Source: an uncultured Collinsella sp.
GTDB lineage: Bacteria; Actinomycetota; Coriobacteriia; Coriobacteriales; Coriobacteriaceae
Assembly: GCA_958348225.1 (NCBI GenBank)
Contig: CATVYG010000011.1
Location: 1 to 59,557, forward strand
Reading direction: 5' to 3'
Length of the DNA: 59,557 nucleotides
The notes below the pieces were generated by a model. That model was given only the letters and a program-made list of their open reading frames with translations, did not search any database and was not told the origin of the DNA. Numbering within the stretch: position 1 is the first letter of the stretch; each line of letters opens with the position of its first letter. Made by a program: the position numbers and the translations under genes. Below, one piece after another: positions 15,151 to 24,602 of the stretch.

Positions 15151-16488
15151 ATGCCCCAGAACATCTTCGGTACCGACGGCGTCCGTGGCGTCGCCAATGC
15201 CGACCTCTCGTGCGACCTCGCGTTTCGCCTGGGCCGCGCGGCGACCAAGTTCCTTGGCCCGGACATCTGCATCGGCCGCGACACGCGTCTTTCGGGCACC
15301 ATGCTCGAGAGCGCTCTGACCGCCGGCATCATGGCCGAGGGCGGCCGTCCGCACTGCTGCGGCGTTATCCCTACGCCGGCCGTGGCGCTGCTCACCGTCC
15401 AAAATGAGCTCGACGGTGGCATCGTCATCTCCGCTTCGCACAATCCGCCGGAGTTCAACGGCATCAAGTTCTTTAGTCGCAAGGGCATGAAGCTTCCCGA
15501 TGCTGTCGAGGAAGAGATCAGCGCCTGGGTCATGTCCGAGGAGGCCATGGCTGCCGACACGCTGCCGACCGGTGCCGGCGTGGGCCACATTATCAAGATG
15601 AAGGACGCTCGCAAGGCATACGTCGACCACGCCATCGATACGCTTGATGGCCTGAGACTCGACGGCTTGGTCGTTGCCGTCGACTGCGGTCATGGCGCTT
15701 CTTGCCAGACCACGCCCGCCGCGCTGCAGCGCCTGGGCGCCACGGTGCACGCCATCAACACCGATTACTGCGGCACCGACATCAACGTCGAGTGCGGCTC
15801 CACCCATCTTGAGCCCCTGCGCGAGCTCGTGCTGCGTACCCATGCCGACATCGGCCTGGCTCACGACGGCGACGCCGACCGCGTGCTGTTCGTGGACAGC
15901 GAGGGCAACGAGATCGACGGCGACTACATCCTGGCTATCTGCGGCTCCGATCTGGCCGCTCGCGGCAAGCTCGCCAACTCCGAGATCGTCTCGACCGTCA
16001 TGTGCAACCTGGGCTTCTCCATCGCTATGAAGGAGCAGGGCTTCGAGATGGTTCAGACCGCCGTGGGCGACCGCTACGTTCTGGAGCGTATGCTCGCGGA
16101 TGGCGCCGTCATCGGCGGCGAGCAGTCCGGCCACATCATCTTCCTGGAGCACAACACCACCGGCGACGGTCTGGTGACGGCACTGCAGCTATTGGCCGTG
16201 CTCAAGCGCACCGGTCGTACCCTCACCGATCTTGCCGGCATCATGAAGAAGTACCCGCAGGTACTCGTCAACGTGCATTCCGACAACAAGGCTGGTCTGG
16301 ACGATTGCCAGCCTATCTGGGATGCCGTCGCTGCCGCCGAGAAGGAGCTCAATGGTCGCGGCCGCATTCTGGTGCGTCCGAGCGGTACCGAGCCGCTGGT
16401 CCGCGTTATGGCCGAGGCCGAGACGCACGAGCTGACCCAGCGCGTTGTCGACGACATCGTCGAGGTTGTCAAGCGCGAACTTCCCTAA
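15151..16488 (+). CDS. glmM: Phosphoglucosamine mutase
   Basis: 445 residues, full length. The phosphoserine loop SASHNP gives Ser96. The metal-binding loop HDGDADR and the phosphate-binding RPSGTEPLVRVMAEA near the C-terminus are present. N-terminal FGTDGVRG is typical of GlmM. It converts glucosamine-6-phosphate to glucosamine-1-phosphate for UDP-GlcNAc and peptidoglycan synthesis. A GGAAGGAG ribosome-binding site precedes the ATG. It is followed by a glucose-type EIIA and nagB, so amino-sugar metabolism is grouped here. Confidence 0.96.
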   Translation: MPQNIFGTDGVRGVANADLSCDLAFRLGRAATKFLGPDICIGRDTRLSGTMLESALTAGIMAEGGRPHCCGVIPTPAVALLTVQNELDGGIVISASHNPPEFNGIKFFSRKGMKLPDAVEEEISAWVMSEEAMAADTLPTGAGVGHIIKMKDARKAYVDHAIDTLDGLRLDGLVVAVDCGHGASCQTTPAALQRLGATVHAINTDYCGTDINVECGSTHLEPLRELVLRTHADIGLAHDGDADRVLFVDSEGNEIDGDYILAICGSDLAARGKLANSEIVSTVMCNLGFSIAMKEQGFEMVQTAVGDRYVLERMLADGAVIGGEQSGHIIFLEHNTTGDGLVTALQLLAVLKRTGRTLTDLAGIMKKYPQVLVNVHSDNKAGLDDCQPIWDAVAAAEKELNGRGRILVRPSGTEPLVRVMAEAETHELTQRVVDDIVEVVKRELP

Positions 16489-16559
16489 TGGTCAAAAACG
16501 AGTGCCAAGTGGTAAACTGTTAAGGCTATTTTGGTCGATTGGTATGTCCGAGGGGGAGC

Positions 16560-17057
16560 ATGTTCACTAAAGTCCTAAGGTCTTTTGGTATGCGTGGTCG
16601 AGTCCTTACGCTGGATGCTCCCATCTCGGGCGACGTCATTTCGTTGTCCGAGGTCAATGACCAGACATTTGCCACCGGCCTGTTGGGCCAGGGCGTGGCG
16701 ATTCAGCCTACGGGTACGCGCGTGATTGCGCCGGCAGACGCCAAGGTCGAGGCTATTTTTCCCACGGGACACGCCGTTGCGCTTAACACGGTCGATGGCT
16801 TGGACGTGCTCATCCACGTTGGTTTGGATACCGTTCAGCTCGAGGGCAAGCACTTTACCGTACATGCGCAAGTGGGTGACATCGTCCATAAGGGCGACGT
16901 GCTCATTGAGTTCGATCGCGAGGCAATTGCTGCCGAGGGCTACGATGTGACGGTTCCCATCTTGGTGTGCAACTCCGTTGAGTTCTCGAGCATCAAGGGC
17001 TCCGTTGGCGTGCATGTCGAAGAGATGGATCAACTCATCGTTGCTCGCGAGCGCTAG
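16560..17057 (+). CDS. PTS glucose-type EIIA protein
   Basis: 165 residues, a free-standing EIIA of the Crr family. The phosphorylated histidine is His86 in DVLIHVGLDTV, with the partner His71 in FPTGHAVAL. The repeated Gly-rich strands (IAPADAKVEAIF, VGDIVHKGDVLIEFD) are typical. It would take phosphate from HPr and pass it to glucose- or GlcNAc-type EIICB proteins encoded elsewhere. Its place before nagB suggests amino-sugar uptake. The start at 16560 has GAGGGGG upstream; an in-frame TTG at 16539 is less likely. Confidence 0.88.
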   Translation: MFTKVLRSFGMRGRVLTLDAPISGDVISLSEVNDQTFATGLLGQGVAIQPTGTRVIAPADAKVEAIFPTGHAVALNTVDGLDVLIHVGLDTVQLEGKHFTVHAQVGDIVHKGDVLIEFDREAIAAEGYDVTVPILVCNSVEFSSIKGSVGVHVEEMDQLIVARER

Positions 17058-17099
17058 CAAGTGCACGTGGCCATTAGCCTACAATTCAAACACGTTTAC

Positions 17100-17129
17100 G
17101 GAGGGCGCCCTTGAAAGAGGGCGCCCTCC
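17100..17129 (+). terminator. GC-rich hairpin after the EIIA gene
   Basis: 11-bp perfect stem GGAGGGCGCCC/GGGCGCCCTCC with an 8-nt loop. No T-tract follows, so it may be an mRNA stability or attenuation hairpin rather than a terminator. Confidence 0.5.
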
Positions 17130-17328
17130 GTGGCAAGATGGGATTTGTCCGAAGCTAAAAGGCTTTGGGTCACCGTGGACGGGCAGGGGCCTCGACGCGG
17201 TTAGACACGAGACACATACATTACGCGACCTCGCCCTGGTGGCCGCACACGTTGGTTGCGGCCGACGCGGGCCGCGGGCAAGTGCTTGTAAGGGAGCCTT
17301 GCCTCTCTTGTACGAGAAAGGACGCGTA
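17130..17328 (+). other. Structured leader region before nagB
   Basis: About 200 nt without a gene. It contains a GGCCGCA/TGCGGCC hairpin (about 17241-17264) and other short complementary runs. It could be the 5' UTR of nagB or hold its promoter and operator. I recognise no known riboswitch and no glmS ribozyme. Confidence 0.35.
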
Positions 17329-18057
17329 ATGAAGATCATTAAAGCTAAAGACTACGAGGATATGAGCCGCAAGGCCGCTAATATCATCTCGGCCCAGGTT
17401 ATCCTCAAGCCCGACTGTGTGCTGGGCCTTGCCACCGGCTCCACACCGATCGGTGCCTACAAGCAGCTCGCTGCTTGGTACGAGAAGGGCGACGTCGACT
17501 TTGCCGAGGTCAGCACCTATAACCTGGACGAGTATCGCGGCCTTTCGCACGACGATCCCCAGAGCTATCACTACTTCATGCGTGAGAACTTCTTCGATCA
17601 CATCAACATCGACCTGAACAACACGCATGTGCCCGACGGTTCCAACCCCGACGCCGCCGCTGCCTGCTCTGAGTACGACAAGATCGTCGCCGAGGCCGGT
17701 TACCCGGATCTGCAGCTGCTCGGCATTGGCAACAACGGCCACATCGGCTTCAACGAGCCCGATGACCACTTCTCCAAGGGCACGCACTGCGTCGACCTCA
17801 CCGAGAGCACCATTCAGGCCAACAGCCGCCTGTTCGACAGCATCGACGATGTTCCCCGTCAGGCCTACACCATGGGCACCCAGACCATCATGTATGCCCG
17901 CATGATCCTGGTCGTCGCCAACGGCGAGGCCAAGGCTCAGGCCGTGCATGACATGTGCTATGGTCCGGTTACGCCCGAGTGCCCGGCTTCGATCCTGCAG
18001 CTGCACACCAACTGCGTTGTCGTTGCCGACGAGGCCGCCCTTTCGCTCTGCGAGTAG
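17329..18057 (+). CDS. nagB: Glucosamine-6-phosphate deaminase
   Basis: 242 residues. Family motifs are clear: LGLATGSTPIGAYKQL (phosphate loop), YNLDEYRGL with the catalytic Asp, and GIGNNGHIGFNEP with the catalytic histidine region. It converts glucosamine-6-phosphate to fructose-6-phosphate and ammonia, opposing the biosynthetic use of the same metabolite by GlmM's pathway. An AAAGGA ribosome-binding site precedes the ATG. A long leader and its own terminator suggest it is transcribed alone or only weakly linked to the EIIA gene. Confidence 0.96.
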   Translation: MKIIKAKDYEDMSRKAANIISAQVILKPDCVLGLATGSTPIGAYKQLAAWYEKGDVDFAEVSTYNLDEYRGLSHDDPQSYHYFMRENFFDHINIDLNNTHVPDGSNPDAAAACSEYDKIVAEAGYPDLQLLGIGNNGHIGFNEPDDHFSKGTHCVDLTESTIQANSRLFDSIDDVPRQAYTMGTQTIMYARMILVVANGEAKAQAVHDMCYGPVTPECPASILQLHTNCVVVADEAALSLCE

Positions 18058-18089
18058 CGCGAATTCTGCAGCTCGACATAGCCTTGCCT

Positions 18090-18118
18090 AAGGCCTCCGC
18101 TTTGCGGGGGCCTTTTTG
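18090..18118 (+). terminator. nagB terminator
   Basis: AAGGCCTCCGC/GCGGGGGCCTT hairpin (18090-18114) followed by TTT. Confidence 0.85.
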
Positions 18119-18505
18119 CTATCCCTTTTCGCCCACTTGACCAAAATCTTGCCGCAAGCTTGACGAATGCCGGATGCCCAACAGTTTGATTCATTCCATA
18201 TCAGATTCTATGCAAAAATGCCACTAAAAGGTCGTAGACGGTAGCGGGTGCTAGGCGAGTTGAATGACATAACTGAACCTTGTTCATCTGCGTTACACTG
18301 CCGCTTAGATGGGACAAGCTGACAAGCTCATTTACCTGCTTAAAGACCGATTAGTCGGGGGATTAATAACAATCGGCCCTCGCTGTACAAAAACTTGCCG
18401 CTTGCGTACCAAAAGACAACCTAAAACACAAGGTCGCTCTATTCATAGCGCGGCTTGTATGGTCTTGCGGCTACAGTGTCCATACGGTCGAGTTGAGGAG
18501 CGGGC
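18119..18505 (+). other. Gene-free upstream region of AfsR-like regulator
   Basis: About 390 bp, more AT-rich than its surroundings, with no convincing ORF. It ends in GAGGAG before the ATG at 18506. A possible -10 (TACAGT, about 18472) has no good -35. It probably holds the promoter of the large regulator and perhaps a long leader. Confidence 0.4.
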
Positions 18506-21505
18506 ATGGTAAACGATTTGAGCGGTATAGACGACCTCGAGCTGATGCCGCTGGGCGGAGGCTATATGGTGCGACGCGAACGCTTGATGAATGAGCTTAT
18601 CGCCAAGGGCCGAAAGGCCGGCATCGTGGTTCTTTATGCGCCCGACGGGTTTGGGAAGACCTCGGTGCTGCTGCAGTACACCCATGAGGTTAAATGCGAC
18701 CCGACGCGAGGCCCCGTGCGGATTATCGAGGCCGATCGCGCTACTGGACGCGAGGTGTTTATGCAGCTCGAGGTGGTTACCGAAGAACTCAAAGACAAAC
18801 CGCACTCCCTTATCGCGATTGATAATGTGCCAAACCTCGATCAACACGATACCGAAGACCTCATCGACAGGATTCGCGGCCTGCGCGCTATGGGGGTAGG
18901 GGTCTTTATTTCCTGCCGTCCTTCAAATCGTCAGCTGATTCATGGGCTGGGCGATTCGGTTAAGATCAATGCGCAGGTGCTCAAGGTGCATGCCTATGAG
19001 TATTCGGCATGGGCATCGGCGTTTTCGATCAGCACATCGCTCGACTTTTATCAGCTCACGCAGGGCGTGCCCGAGCTCGTTTCGGCATTGCAGACGGGTC
19101 TGTATGGCCAAGGTGACGTAGCCGGTCTGCTCGAAAACGAGATTGTCAACGTATATGGCGCGGCACTTGCTGATCTGGCTTCGCTCGACAATAATGCGCT
19201 GTTTTGCGTGGCATGTCTCATGGTTTTGATGGGCGAGGGCAATATCGCAGAACTCGAGGCTTGCGGGGTAAGGTTGTCGATGGTCGACCAGTCCTACTTT
19301 GTACGCGACTACCCGATCTTTGGCTTGGACCCCGCCGAGCGGAGTTTTACGTGTCTGGGCACGGAGGATAACGGACGCTTGCGCTTGCGTAAGTTGGTGG
19401 CCGAGGTTCGCCCCGAACTTGTTCCGAGGGCGGCCCGGATTTTGCTTAAGGCAGGCCGATGCGATGCGGCGATGGGCCTGGCGGACGCCTTTTTGGACCG
19501 TGAAGCGGTCCTTGAACTTGCTGGGCAGTATGGGGTCGATCTGGCTCTGACGGGGCACGGGGCCGATATCTGCCGAGCGGCGCTGGGCACGATCGATGCC
19601 GACGATCCGGCTCCAGAGCCAACGCCTGCCGAAGCGCTTGGCGTATATCTGGCAGCGGTCAGCGTGTCCAATACAAAGCTCGCTCGCTATATGGCATCGG
19701 TCGTCGAACGCGGGGGCGAACGGGCGGCCTGCGAAATAGACCCTGTTTCATGGAGGGTGGCCCAGACACTGACGGCTGTTTGCTATGGGGACAACGGGCT
19801 TGGGCTTCCTACGAACCTGGCCGTGCCAGAAATAGAGATGTCCCATACCGCACTCGATATGTTGTCTGCGCATATCGAGGTCAAACGCTGTCTGACCGAG
19901 CGGGGAAATGACGGCGGCGTTCTACAACAGCTCAAAACGAGCAAGGCCTACGACTGCGAGCTCGACATCGCGGGGATTGTTATACGGGCCGATAGCATGC
20001 TGGTGGAGCTCTTTGACGGGTCGTTTGCGGGAACCGACGAGCGCGACGACGAGATGACGGTGGTGCGGGAGGCGCTCGACGTACGTGGGCTTAAGGCGAT
20101 GGCTATCTGGGTGCGCATGGTGTTGGCGGCACGGCGGCTCCTTTCCGGCTTGCCGGTAACCGACGACGCGGCGTTCAACGAGCTCGATCGTTTTGCCGTG
20201 CGCATGCGCGACAACCAGATTCAGCTGTTTGGGCTGTTGCTAGAAGGCTGGCAGTCGCTGGCAGAGGGACGGCCGGTTAATGCAAAGTTCCGTGCGGTCC
20301 AAGTGCTCAAACTTGCCGAGGAGTCGATTGCGTACATGCGCGATAACGCATTGCTGCTGGAGCGCGCGGCATATCTGCGTAACACCTCGATGGTTTCGGT
20401 GCGCGAGGAAGCGGAGCTACTCGATATAAGCCAGACGCAGGTTGGTGGAGCGGAGGCCTGGATGGTGGCGCTGCATTTGGCCTGTGCGGGCCGAGATAGC
20501 GATCTTGCGGCCTGGATGTCCATGAATCGTGCGGGGATTCTAGAGCCATCGTATCGGCTCTTTGCGCGCCTTGCCATGCATTGTCTGGGCGAGCCGGCGG
20601 GCAGGATACGCAAGAAGCTTCCCGTGCGCGAGCTGTCGCGGTACTCGCTGCGCGACGATTTGGAAGGGGAGGGCGAGCGCCTGTTCCAGGCCGGCGAGGT
20701 TGAAGCCGTTGATACCATCGACCATATCGAGATTCGCATGTTTGGTGCGTTTCGCGCCGAGCGCGACGGGTTTCCCATCACGGACAAAATGTGGCGCCGC
20801 AAGAAGGCGGCGACGCTCGCCGAGCGGCTTGCGCTGGGCATGGATGCGCTCGTCGATCGTGAGACGCTGGCCATGGAGCTGTGGCCCCATGCCGAGTTCA
20901 ATAGCGCCCGCAACAACCTGTACTCGACGATATCGCGCTTGCGGTCGGCTTTGGGGCCAACGCCGGATGGCAAGTCGTGTGTGCTCATCCAAAATGAATG
21001 CATCGGACTCAACGGCGACTACGTCAAGACCGATGTGCGGCTGTTTGACCAGATAAGCCGCGAGATTTTGGGAAATCGCACGGGTGCGCGCGGGCCCCAT
21101 TTAGTTGAGCTGTGCCTTAAGATTGAGCAGCTTTATGCCGGACCGCTGTATGTTCCCAATGGCTGTAATCCCACCTACTTTTTGCGTATGCGACGCATTA
21201 TGCAGTCAAAGTACATCGATTGCATGATTAAGGGAGCAAATGCCGCTCTAGAGGAAAACGATCTGCAGTCGGCGATTTGGCTGGCGGAGTCGGGGCTTCG
21301 GCAGGAAACGGCGCGTGAGGATATGGTGCGCTGCGCCATGCGCGTCTACAGTGCGGCGGGGCGGCGGCGCGATATCGTCGAGCTGTACAGCGGGCATATG
21401 TACCATCTGAGGGAGCAGGTCAATGGCGTGCCCGAGCCCGAGACGCGGCGTCTATACGAGCGCTTGGTGGGGGGTCGGCTCAACCGCGTGCTGGTCGAGC
21501 GATAA
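18506..21505 (+). CDS. Large AfsR/SARP-like ATPase transcriptional regulator
   Basis: 999 residues. The N-terminus is a STAND/MalT-like NTPase: Walker A APDGFGKTS at 45-53, Walker B LIAIDNV with Asp106, and a sensor-like VFISCRPS. A long helical middle region follows. From about residue 740 the protein returns to DNA binding: IEIRMFGAFRAERDG, then LAMELWPHAEFNSARNNLYSTISRLRSALG, the OmpR-type winged helix of SARP proteins, followed by a BTAD-like helical domain to the end. So both the ATP switch and the effector domain are present, with DNA binding C-terminal. Targets are unknown. It has no paired gene. Confidence 0.8.
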   Translation: MVNDLSGIDDLELMPLGGGYMVRRERLMNELIAKGRKAGIVVLYAPDGFGKTSVLLQYTHEVKCDPTRGPVRIIEADRATGREVFMQLEVVTEELKDKPHSLIAIDNVPNLDQHDTEDLIDRIRGLRAMGVGVFISCRPSNRQLIHGLGDSVKINAQVLKVHAYEYSAWASAFSISTSLDFYQLTQGVPELVSALQTGLYGQGDVAGLLENEIVNVYGAALADLASLDNNALFCVACLMVLMGEGNIAELEACGVRLSMVDQSYFVRDYPIFGLDPAERSFTCLGTEDNGRLRLRKLVAEVRPELVPRAARILLKAGRCDAAMGLADAFLDREAVLELAGQYGVDLALTGHGADICRAALGTIDADDPAPEPTPAEALGVYLAAVSVSNTKLARYMASVVERGGERAACEIDPVSWRVAQTLTAVCYGDNGLGLPTNLAVPEIEMSHTALDMLSAHIEVKRCLTERGNDGGVLQQLKTSKAYDCELDIAGIVIRADSMLVELFDGSFAGTDERDDEMTVVREALDVRGLKAMAIWVRMVLAARRLLSGLPVTDDAAFNELDRFAVRMRDNQIQLFGLLLEGWQSLAEGRPVNAKFRAVQVLKLAEESIAYMRDNALLLERAAYLRNTSMVSVREEAELLDISQTQVGGAEAWMVALHLACAGRDSDLAAWMSMNRAGILEPSYRLFARLAMHCLGEPAGRIRKKLPVRELSRYSLRDDLEGEGERLFQAGEVEAVDTIDHIEIRMFGAFRAERDGFPITDKMWRRKKAATLAERLALGMDALVDRETLAMELWPHAEFNSARNNLYSTISRLRSALGPTPDGKSCVLIQNECIGLNGDYVKTDVRLFDQISREILGNRTGARGPHLVELCLKIEQLYAGPLYVPNGCNPTYFLRMRRIMQSKYIDCMIKGANAALEENDLQSAIWLAESGLRQETAREDMVRCAMRVYSAAGRRRDIVELYSGHMYHLREQVNGVPEPETRRLYERLVGGRLNRVLVER

Positions 21506-21508
21506 AAA

Positions 21509-21537
21509 ACGGGCGCCCGAAGTACTTGGGCACCCGT
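21509..21537. terminator. Bidirectional terminator
   Basis: Stem ACGGGCGCCC/GGGCACCCGT between convergent genes. Six A residues on its left give a T-tract for the minus-strand yhbY transcript. Confidence 0.75.
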
Positions 21538-21574
21538 AAGCTTGCTATATGTTGGCTCGCCGGATCATTGGCTC

Positions 21575-21874
21575 TTAGACGAGCTTGATCTTCTCGATGT
21601 CCTTGCGCGAGGACTCGCGATACAGCGAGAACTTGCGGCCGATGACCTGGACGACCTCGGCGTGGCAACGCTCGGCGAGCTCTTCGGCGGCCTCGCGGGC
21701 GGAAAGGCTGGAGCCATCGAGCACGGAGCACTTAACGAGCTCGTGCTTCTCCAGGTAGGCGACCGTCTGCTCGACGGTGCCCTCGTTGACATCGGACTTG
21801 CCGATGATGATGGCGGGGTTGAGGTGATGGGCCATGCTGCGAAGCTGCTTGACCTGGGCTCCTGTCAGTGCCAT
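21575..21874 (-). CDS. yhbY: YhbY-family RNA-binding protein
   Basis: 99 residues. It is a single CRM domain: LTGAQVKQLRSMAHHLNPAIIIGKSDV at the start, the conserved GxxG-type loop and IGRKFSLYRESS near the end. Proteins of this family associate with the 50S precursor and help ribosome assembly. The start at 21874 is preferred over an upstream extension because it begins with the conserved MALTGAQ; the ribosome-binding site is moderate. It lies between the terminator at 21509 and a degraded methyltransferase gene. Confidence 0.88.
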   Translation of the reverse strand: MALTGAQVKQLRSMAHHLNPAIIIGKSDVNEGTVEQTVAYLEKHELVKCSVLDGSSLSAREAAEELAERCHAEVVQVIGRKFSLYRESSRKDIEKIKLV

Positions 21875-22032
21875 GGGTTCTCGCTTTCTATGTATGGGGC
21901 GCCCCACGACGGGGCCTTAATCTACGTGAGCTGTCCCACGATAGCGCAGGAACGGCGCGGTGCGGAGCGCGTTTGCCCAGTTCAAAAAGAATGCGGATGC
22001 CGAGTGAGTGGGCGGCGGGGGCTGCGAACAGG

Positions 22033-22919
22033 CTATGAGCTGGGCGCAGAGACCGGCTCCCATGCAATAAACGCCCAACGAACCTTACGGATATGGTCGA
22101 GCATATAGCGCCCCTGCGGCACGCCCTTGGAGCCCGGCTCACCGGCATGGGGATTCTCAATCATGTGTTGGGCGATGTAGTCGCGCAGACGGTCGACCTT
22201 ATCTTCGTTGCCATGCTCTAGCATACGGGAGAAGTCCGTCACGCCTGCCTCGAGGCTATCGAAGGTATCGCGACGAGGCGATTCAAAGTACGTAACCTGC
22301 GGCAACGCACCCATCTGAATAAGGATGTTGAAGGCGTACACAAAGCCATTACTGCAGGTAACCGAGGCACCGTAGCGTTCATCAAGTGCAGATCATAGCG
22401 CGGGCTGGAGTTGGCGACCATCGTGACAGCACAACGCCGGCGAGCCGTGCGGTCGAGCTTGGCAAGCGCGCCTTTTAGGTTGGTCGTGGTGACAGAGCGA
22501 CTGGCAAAGGCAACATCCACCGCTTTCGCGACCGGTCCAACCAAATCCCAATCATCATCCCAAGCAAGCTCAAGCGGCGTAATAAGATCTTCGAGCCCGT
22601 AATACTCAATGCCGGCATCAAGCGTGCCCAACATGGCAGGGGAGAAATCAGCCGCAATCACGGAATGCCCAGCCTGAGCAAGCGGAATAGCAATCGACCC
22701 AGCCCCACACCCCATATCAAGCACCGACTCACCAGGCTTCAACGCCAACAGCTTTATAAAATCCCGAGCATAAGGGGCAGTCTCCAACGGCCGAAAATGC
22801 CGAGCCCTTTTATCCCACTCAAAAGAATCATCAGCCCGTCGCCGAGCAGCTTGCAGGCGCATCCATTCGCCATTCCAATCCGCAGCAAGCAGCTCAGAAT
22901 GAATCAAATCATCAGCCAC
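22033..22919 (-). pseudogene. SAM-dependent methyltransferase broken by a frameshift
   Basis: Translation starts well: AGGAGG, then GTG at 22919. The N-terminal frame contains SAM motif I, VLDMGCGAGSIAIPLAQAG, and the acidic motif VIAADFSP. Coherent coding in that frame stops near 22385 (after SSPRYDLHLM). It resumes in another frame with ERYGASVTCSNGFVYAFNI and runs to the stop at 22033. The two halves join without loss of much sequence, so a one- or two-base indel (or a sequencing error) is the simplest cause. Substrate unknown. Confidence 0.75.
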
Positions 22920-23086
22920 GGGCCAACCTCCTAGCAACAAAAAAGCGACTCCTCCCAAAAGAAGAGCCGCAACCAGAATATATCAGAAAAAGAACCGTTC
23001 CAACGCCAAACCGCCGTATCAGCCAAGTGGTGCAGGAGCGAAGCGACTGCCAAAGGGATAGAACCCAACCGAGGTCCCGTTGTGCG

Positions 23087-23220
23087 GGAGCCCCGGGGAG
23101 GGCAAATATATAAGGTCGATCGCGAGTTCCGCACGAGCCGGAGAGCACTTAATGTGCTCTCCGTGCGAGTCAGGACTGTCCGAGCAGGCGACCTTATATA
23201 TTTGCCCTCCCCGGGGCTCC
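23087..23220 (-). repeat. Core-plus-arms inverted-repeat element E2
   Basis: Arms at 23087-23118 and 23189-23220 are exactly complementary over 32 bp. The core holds a second hairpin (GGAGAGCAC...GTGCTCTCC, about 23140-23163). The core edges GAGTTCCGCACGA and GAGTCAGGACTGTCCGA are identical, in reverse orientation, to those of element E1 at 7513-7648. On the minus strand it begins 17 nt after the stop codon of the PFL-family gene, so both elements have the same orientation relative to the gene they follow. Confidence 0.85.
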
Positions 23221-23237
23221 TCGCCAGTCCCCCTCAG

Positions 23238-24602
23238 CTAGTTCTTCAGCGAGTTCAGCGGCGCCGGGAAGCGTCCACCGCGGTGGGCAAGCACGGTGCC
23301 GGCGTTGGGGTTCACCGGCATGATGGGTGCACGGCCGAACAGGCCACCGTACTCGACGCAGTCGCCCACGCCCTTGCCGATGGCGGGAATCACGCGGACG
23401 GCCGTGGTCTTGTTGTTGATGACGCCGATGGCCATCTCGTCGGCGATGATGCCGGCGATGGTCTCGACCGGGGTGTCGCCGGGGATGGCGATCATGTCCA
23501 GGCCAACGGAGCACACGCAGGTCATGGCCTCGAGCTTCTCGAGCGAAAGCGCACCGGCCTCGACGGCGGCGATCATGCCGGCATCCTCGGACACGGGGAT
23601 AAAGGCGCCGGAGAGGCCGCCCACGCTGGAACTGGCCATGACGCCGCCCTTCTTGACGGCATCGTTGAGCATGGCGAGCGCGCAGGTCGTGCCGGGGCCA
23701 CCGCAGGTACCTACGCCGATGATCTCGAGGATGCGGGCAACGGAGTCGCCGATGGCAGGCGTGGGAGCCAGCGACAGGTCGACAATTCCTTTCTCGACAC
23801 CCAGACGGCGGGCTGCCTCACGGCTCATGAGCTCGCCGGCGCGGGTGATCTTAAAGGCGGTCTGCTTGATTTTCTCGGCAACCTCCATCATCGAGGCGGA
23901 GTCGGGGAGCGTCTCCAGGGCTGCGGCCATAACGCCGGGGCCCGAGACGCCTACGTTGATGACGGCGTCGGCCTCGCCACCGCCGTGGACGGCGCCCGCC
24001 ATAAACGGGGAGTCCTCGACCATGTTGGCAAAGCAGACAAACTTGGAGGCGCCAACGGAATCCTCGTCGGCCGTAAGCTTGGCGGCATCGATGATGGTCT
24101 GAGCCGCCATGAGCACGGCATCCATGTTGATACCGGCGCGCAGGCTGGCGACGTTGACGCTGGAGCAGACGCGGCTGGTGGCGGCGAGCGCCTGGGGGAT
24201 GGACTGGATGACACGGCGGTCGGCGTCGCCGATGCCCTTCTGGACGAGCGCGGAGAAGCCGCCCAGGTAATCGATGCCGAGGGTCTCGGCCGCGCGGTCG
24301 AGGGCATGCGCAATGGGGGTGAGGTCCTCATCCTTGCAGCACGCGGCGATCTGCGCCACCGGGGTGACGGAAACGCGCTTGTTGACAATGGGGATACCGT
24401 ACTCGCGCTCGAGGTTCTCGGCGGTCTCGACCAGGTGCTCAGCCGTGTGCGTCACGTGGTCGTAGATCTTCGTACACATGCGGTCGAGGTTCTCGTCGCC
24501 GCAACCCATGAGCGAAACACCCATGGTGATGGTCCTGATGTCGAGGTTCTGCTCCTCAACCATGCCGCGGGTTTCCGCGATTTCTGCGGGCGTGATCGCC
24601 AT
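23238..24602 (-). CDS. PFL family protein (UPF0210/DUF711)
   Basis: 454 residues from the ATG at 24602 (AGGAG upstream). Conserved glycine-rich motifs are visible: VSLMGCGDENLDRMCTKIYDH, VGVSGPGVMAAALE, GTCGGPGTTCALAMLNDAVKKGG and the C-terminal PVNPNAGTVLAHRGGRFPAPL. These mark the UPF0210/DUF711 family, related in fold to pyruvate formate-lyase-like proteins. Its function is unknown; in other genomes it usually pairs with an ACT-domain protein, which is absent here. It follows metH by about 110 bp on the same strand and may belong to that transcript. Confidence 0.85.
   Translation of the reverse strand: MAITPAEIAETRGMVEEQNLDIRTITMGVSLMGCGDENLDRMCTKIYDHVTHTAEHLVETAENLEREYGIPIVNKRVSVTPVAQIAACCKDEDLTPIAHALDRAAETLGIDYLGGFSALVQKGIGDADRRVIQSIPQALAATSRVCSSVNVASLRAGINMDAVLMAAQTIIDAAKLTADEDSVGASKFVCFANMVEDSPFMAGAVHGGGEADAVINVGVSGPGVMAAALETLPDSASMMEVAEKIKQTAFKITRAGELMSREAARRLGVEKGIVDLSLAPTPAIGDSVARILEIIGVGTCGGPGTTCALAMLNDAVKKGGVMASSSVGGLSGAFIPVSEDAGMIAAVEAGALSLEKLEAMTCVCSVGLDMIAIPGDTPVETIAGIIADEMAIGVINNKTTAVRVIPAIGKGVGDCVEYGGLFGRAPIMPVNPNAGTVLAHRGGRFPAPLNSLKN

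Noticed and set aside
17130..17328. glmS-type ribozyme or known riboswitch before nagB
   Set aside because: The glmS core is not seen, and the gene is the deaminase, not the synthase. No other known riboswitch pattern was recognised.
22920..23086. Extension of the methyltransferase frame to 22958
   Set aside because: AGGAGG lies just before the GTG at 22919. The sequence further upstream is non-conserved, and the rest of the stretch contains no gene.
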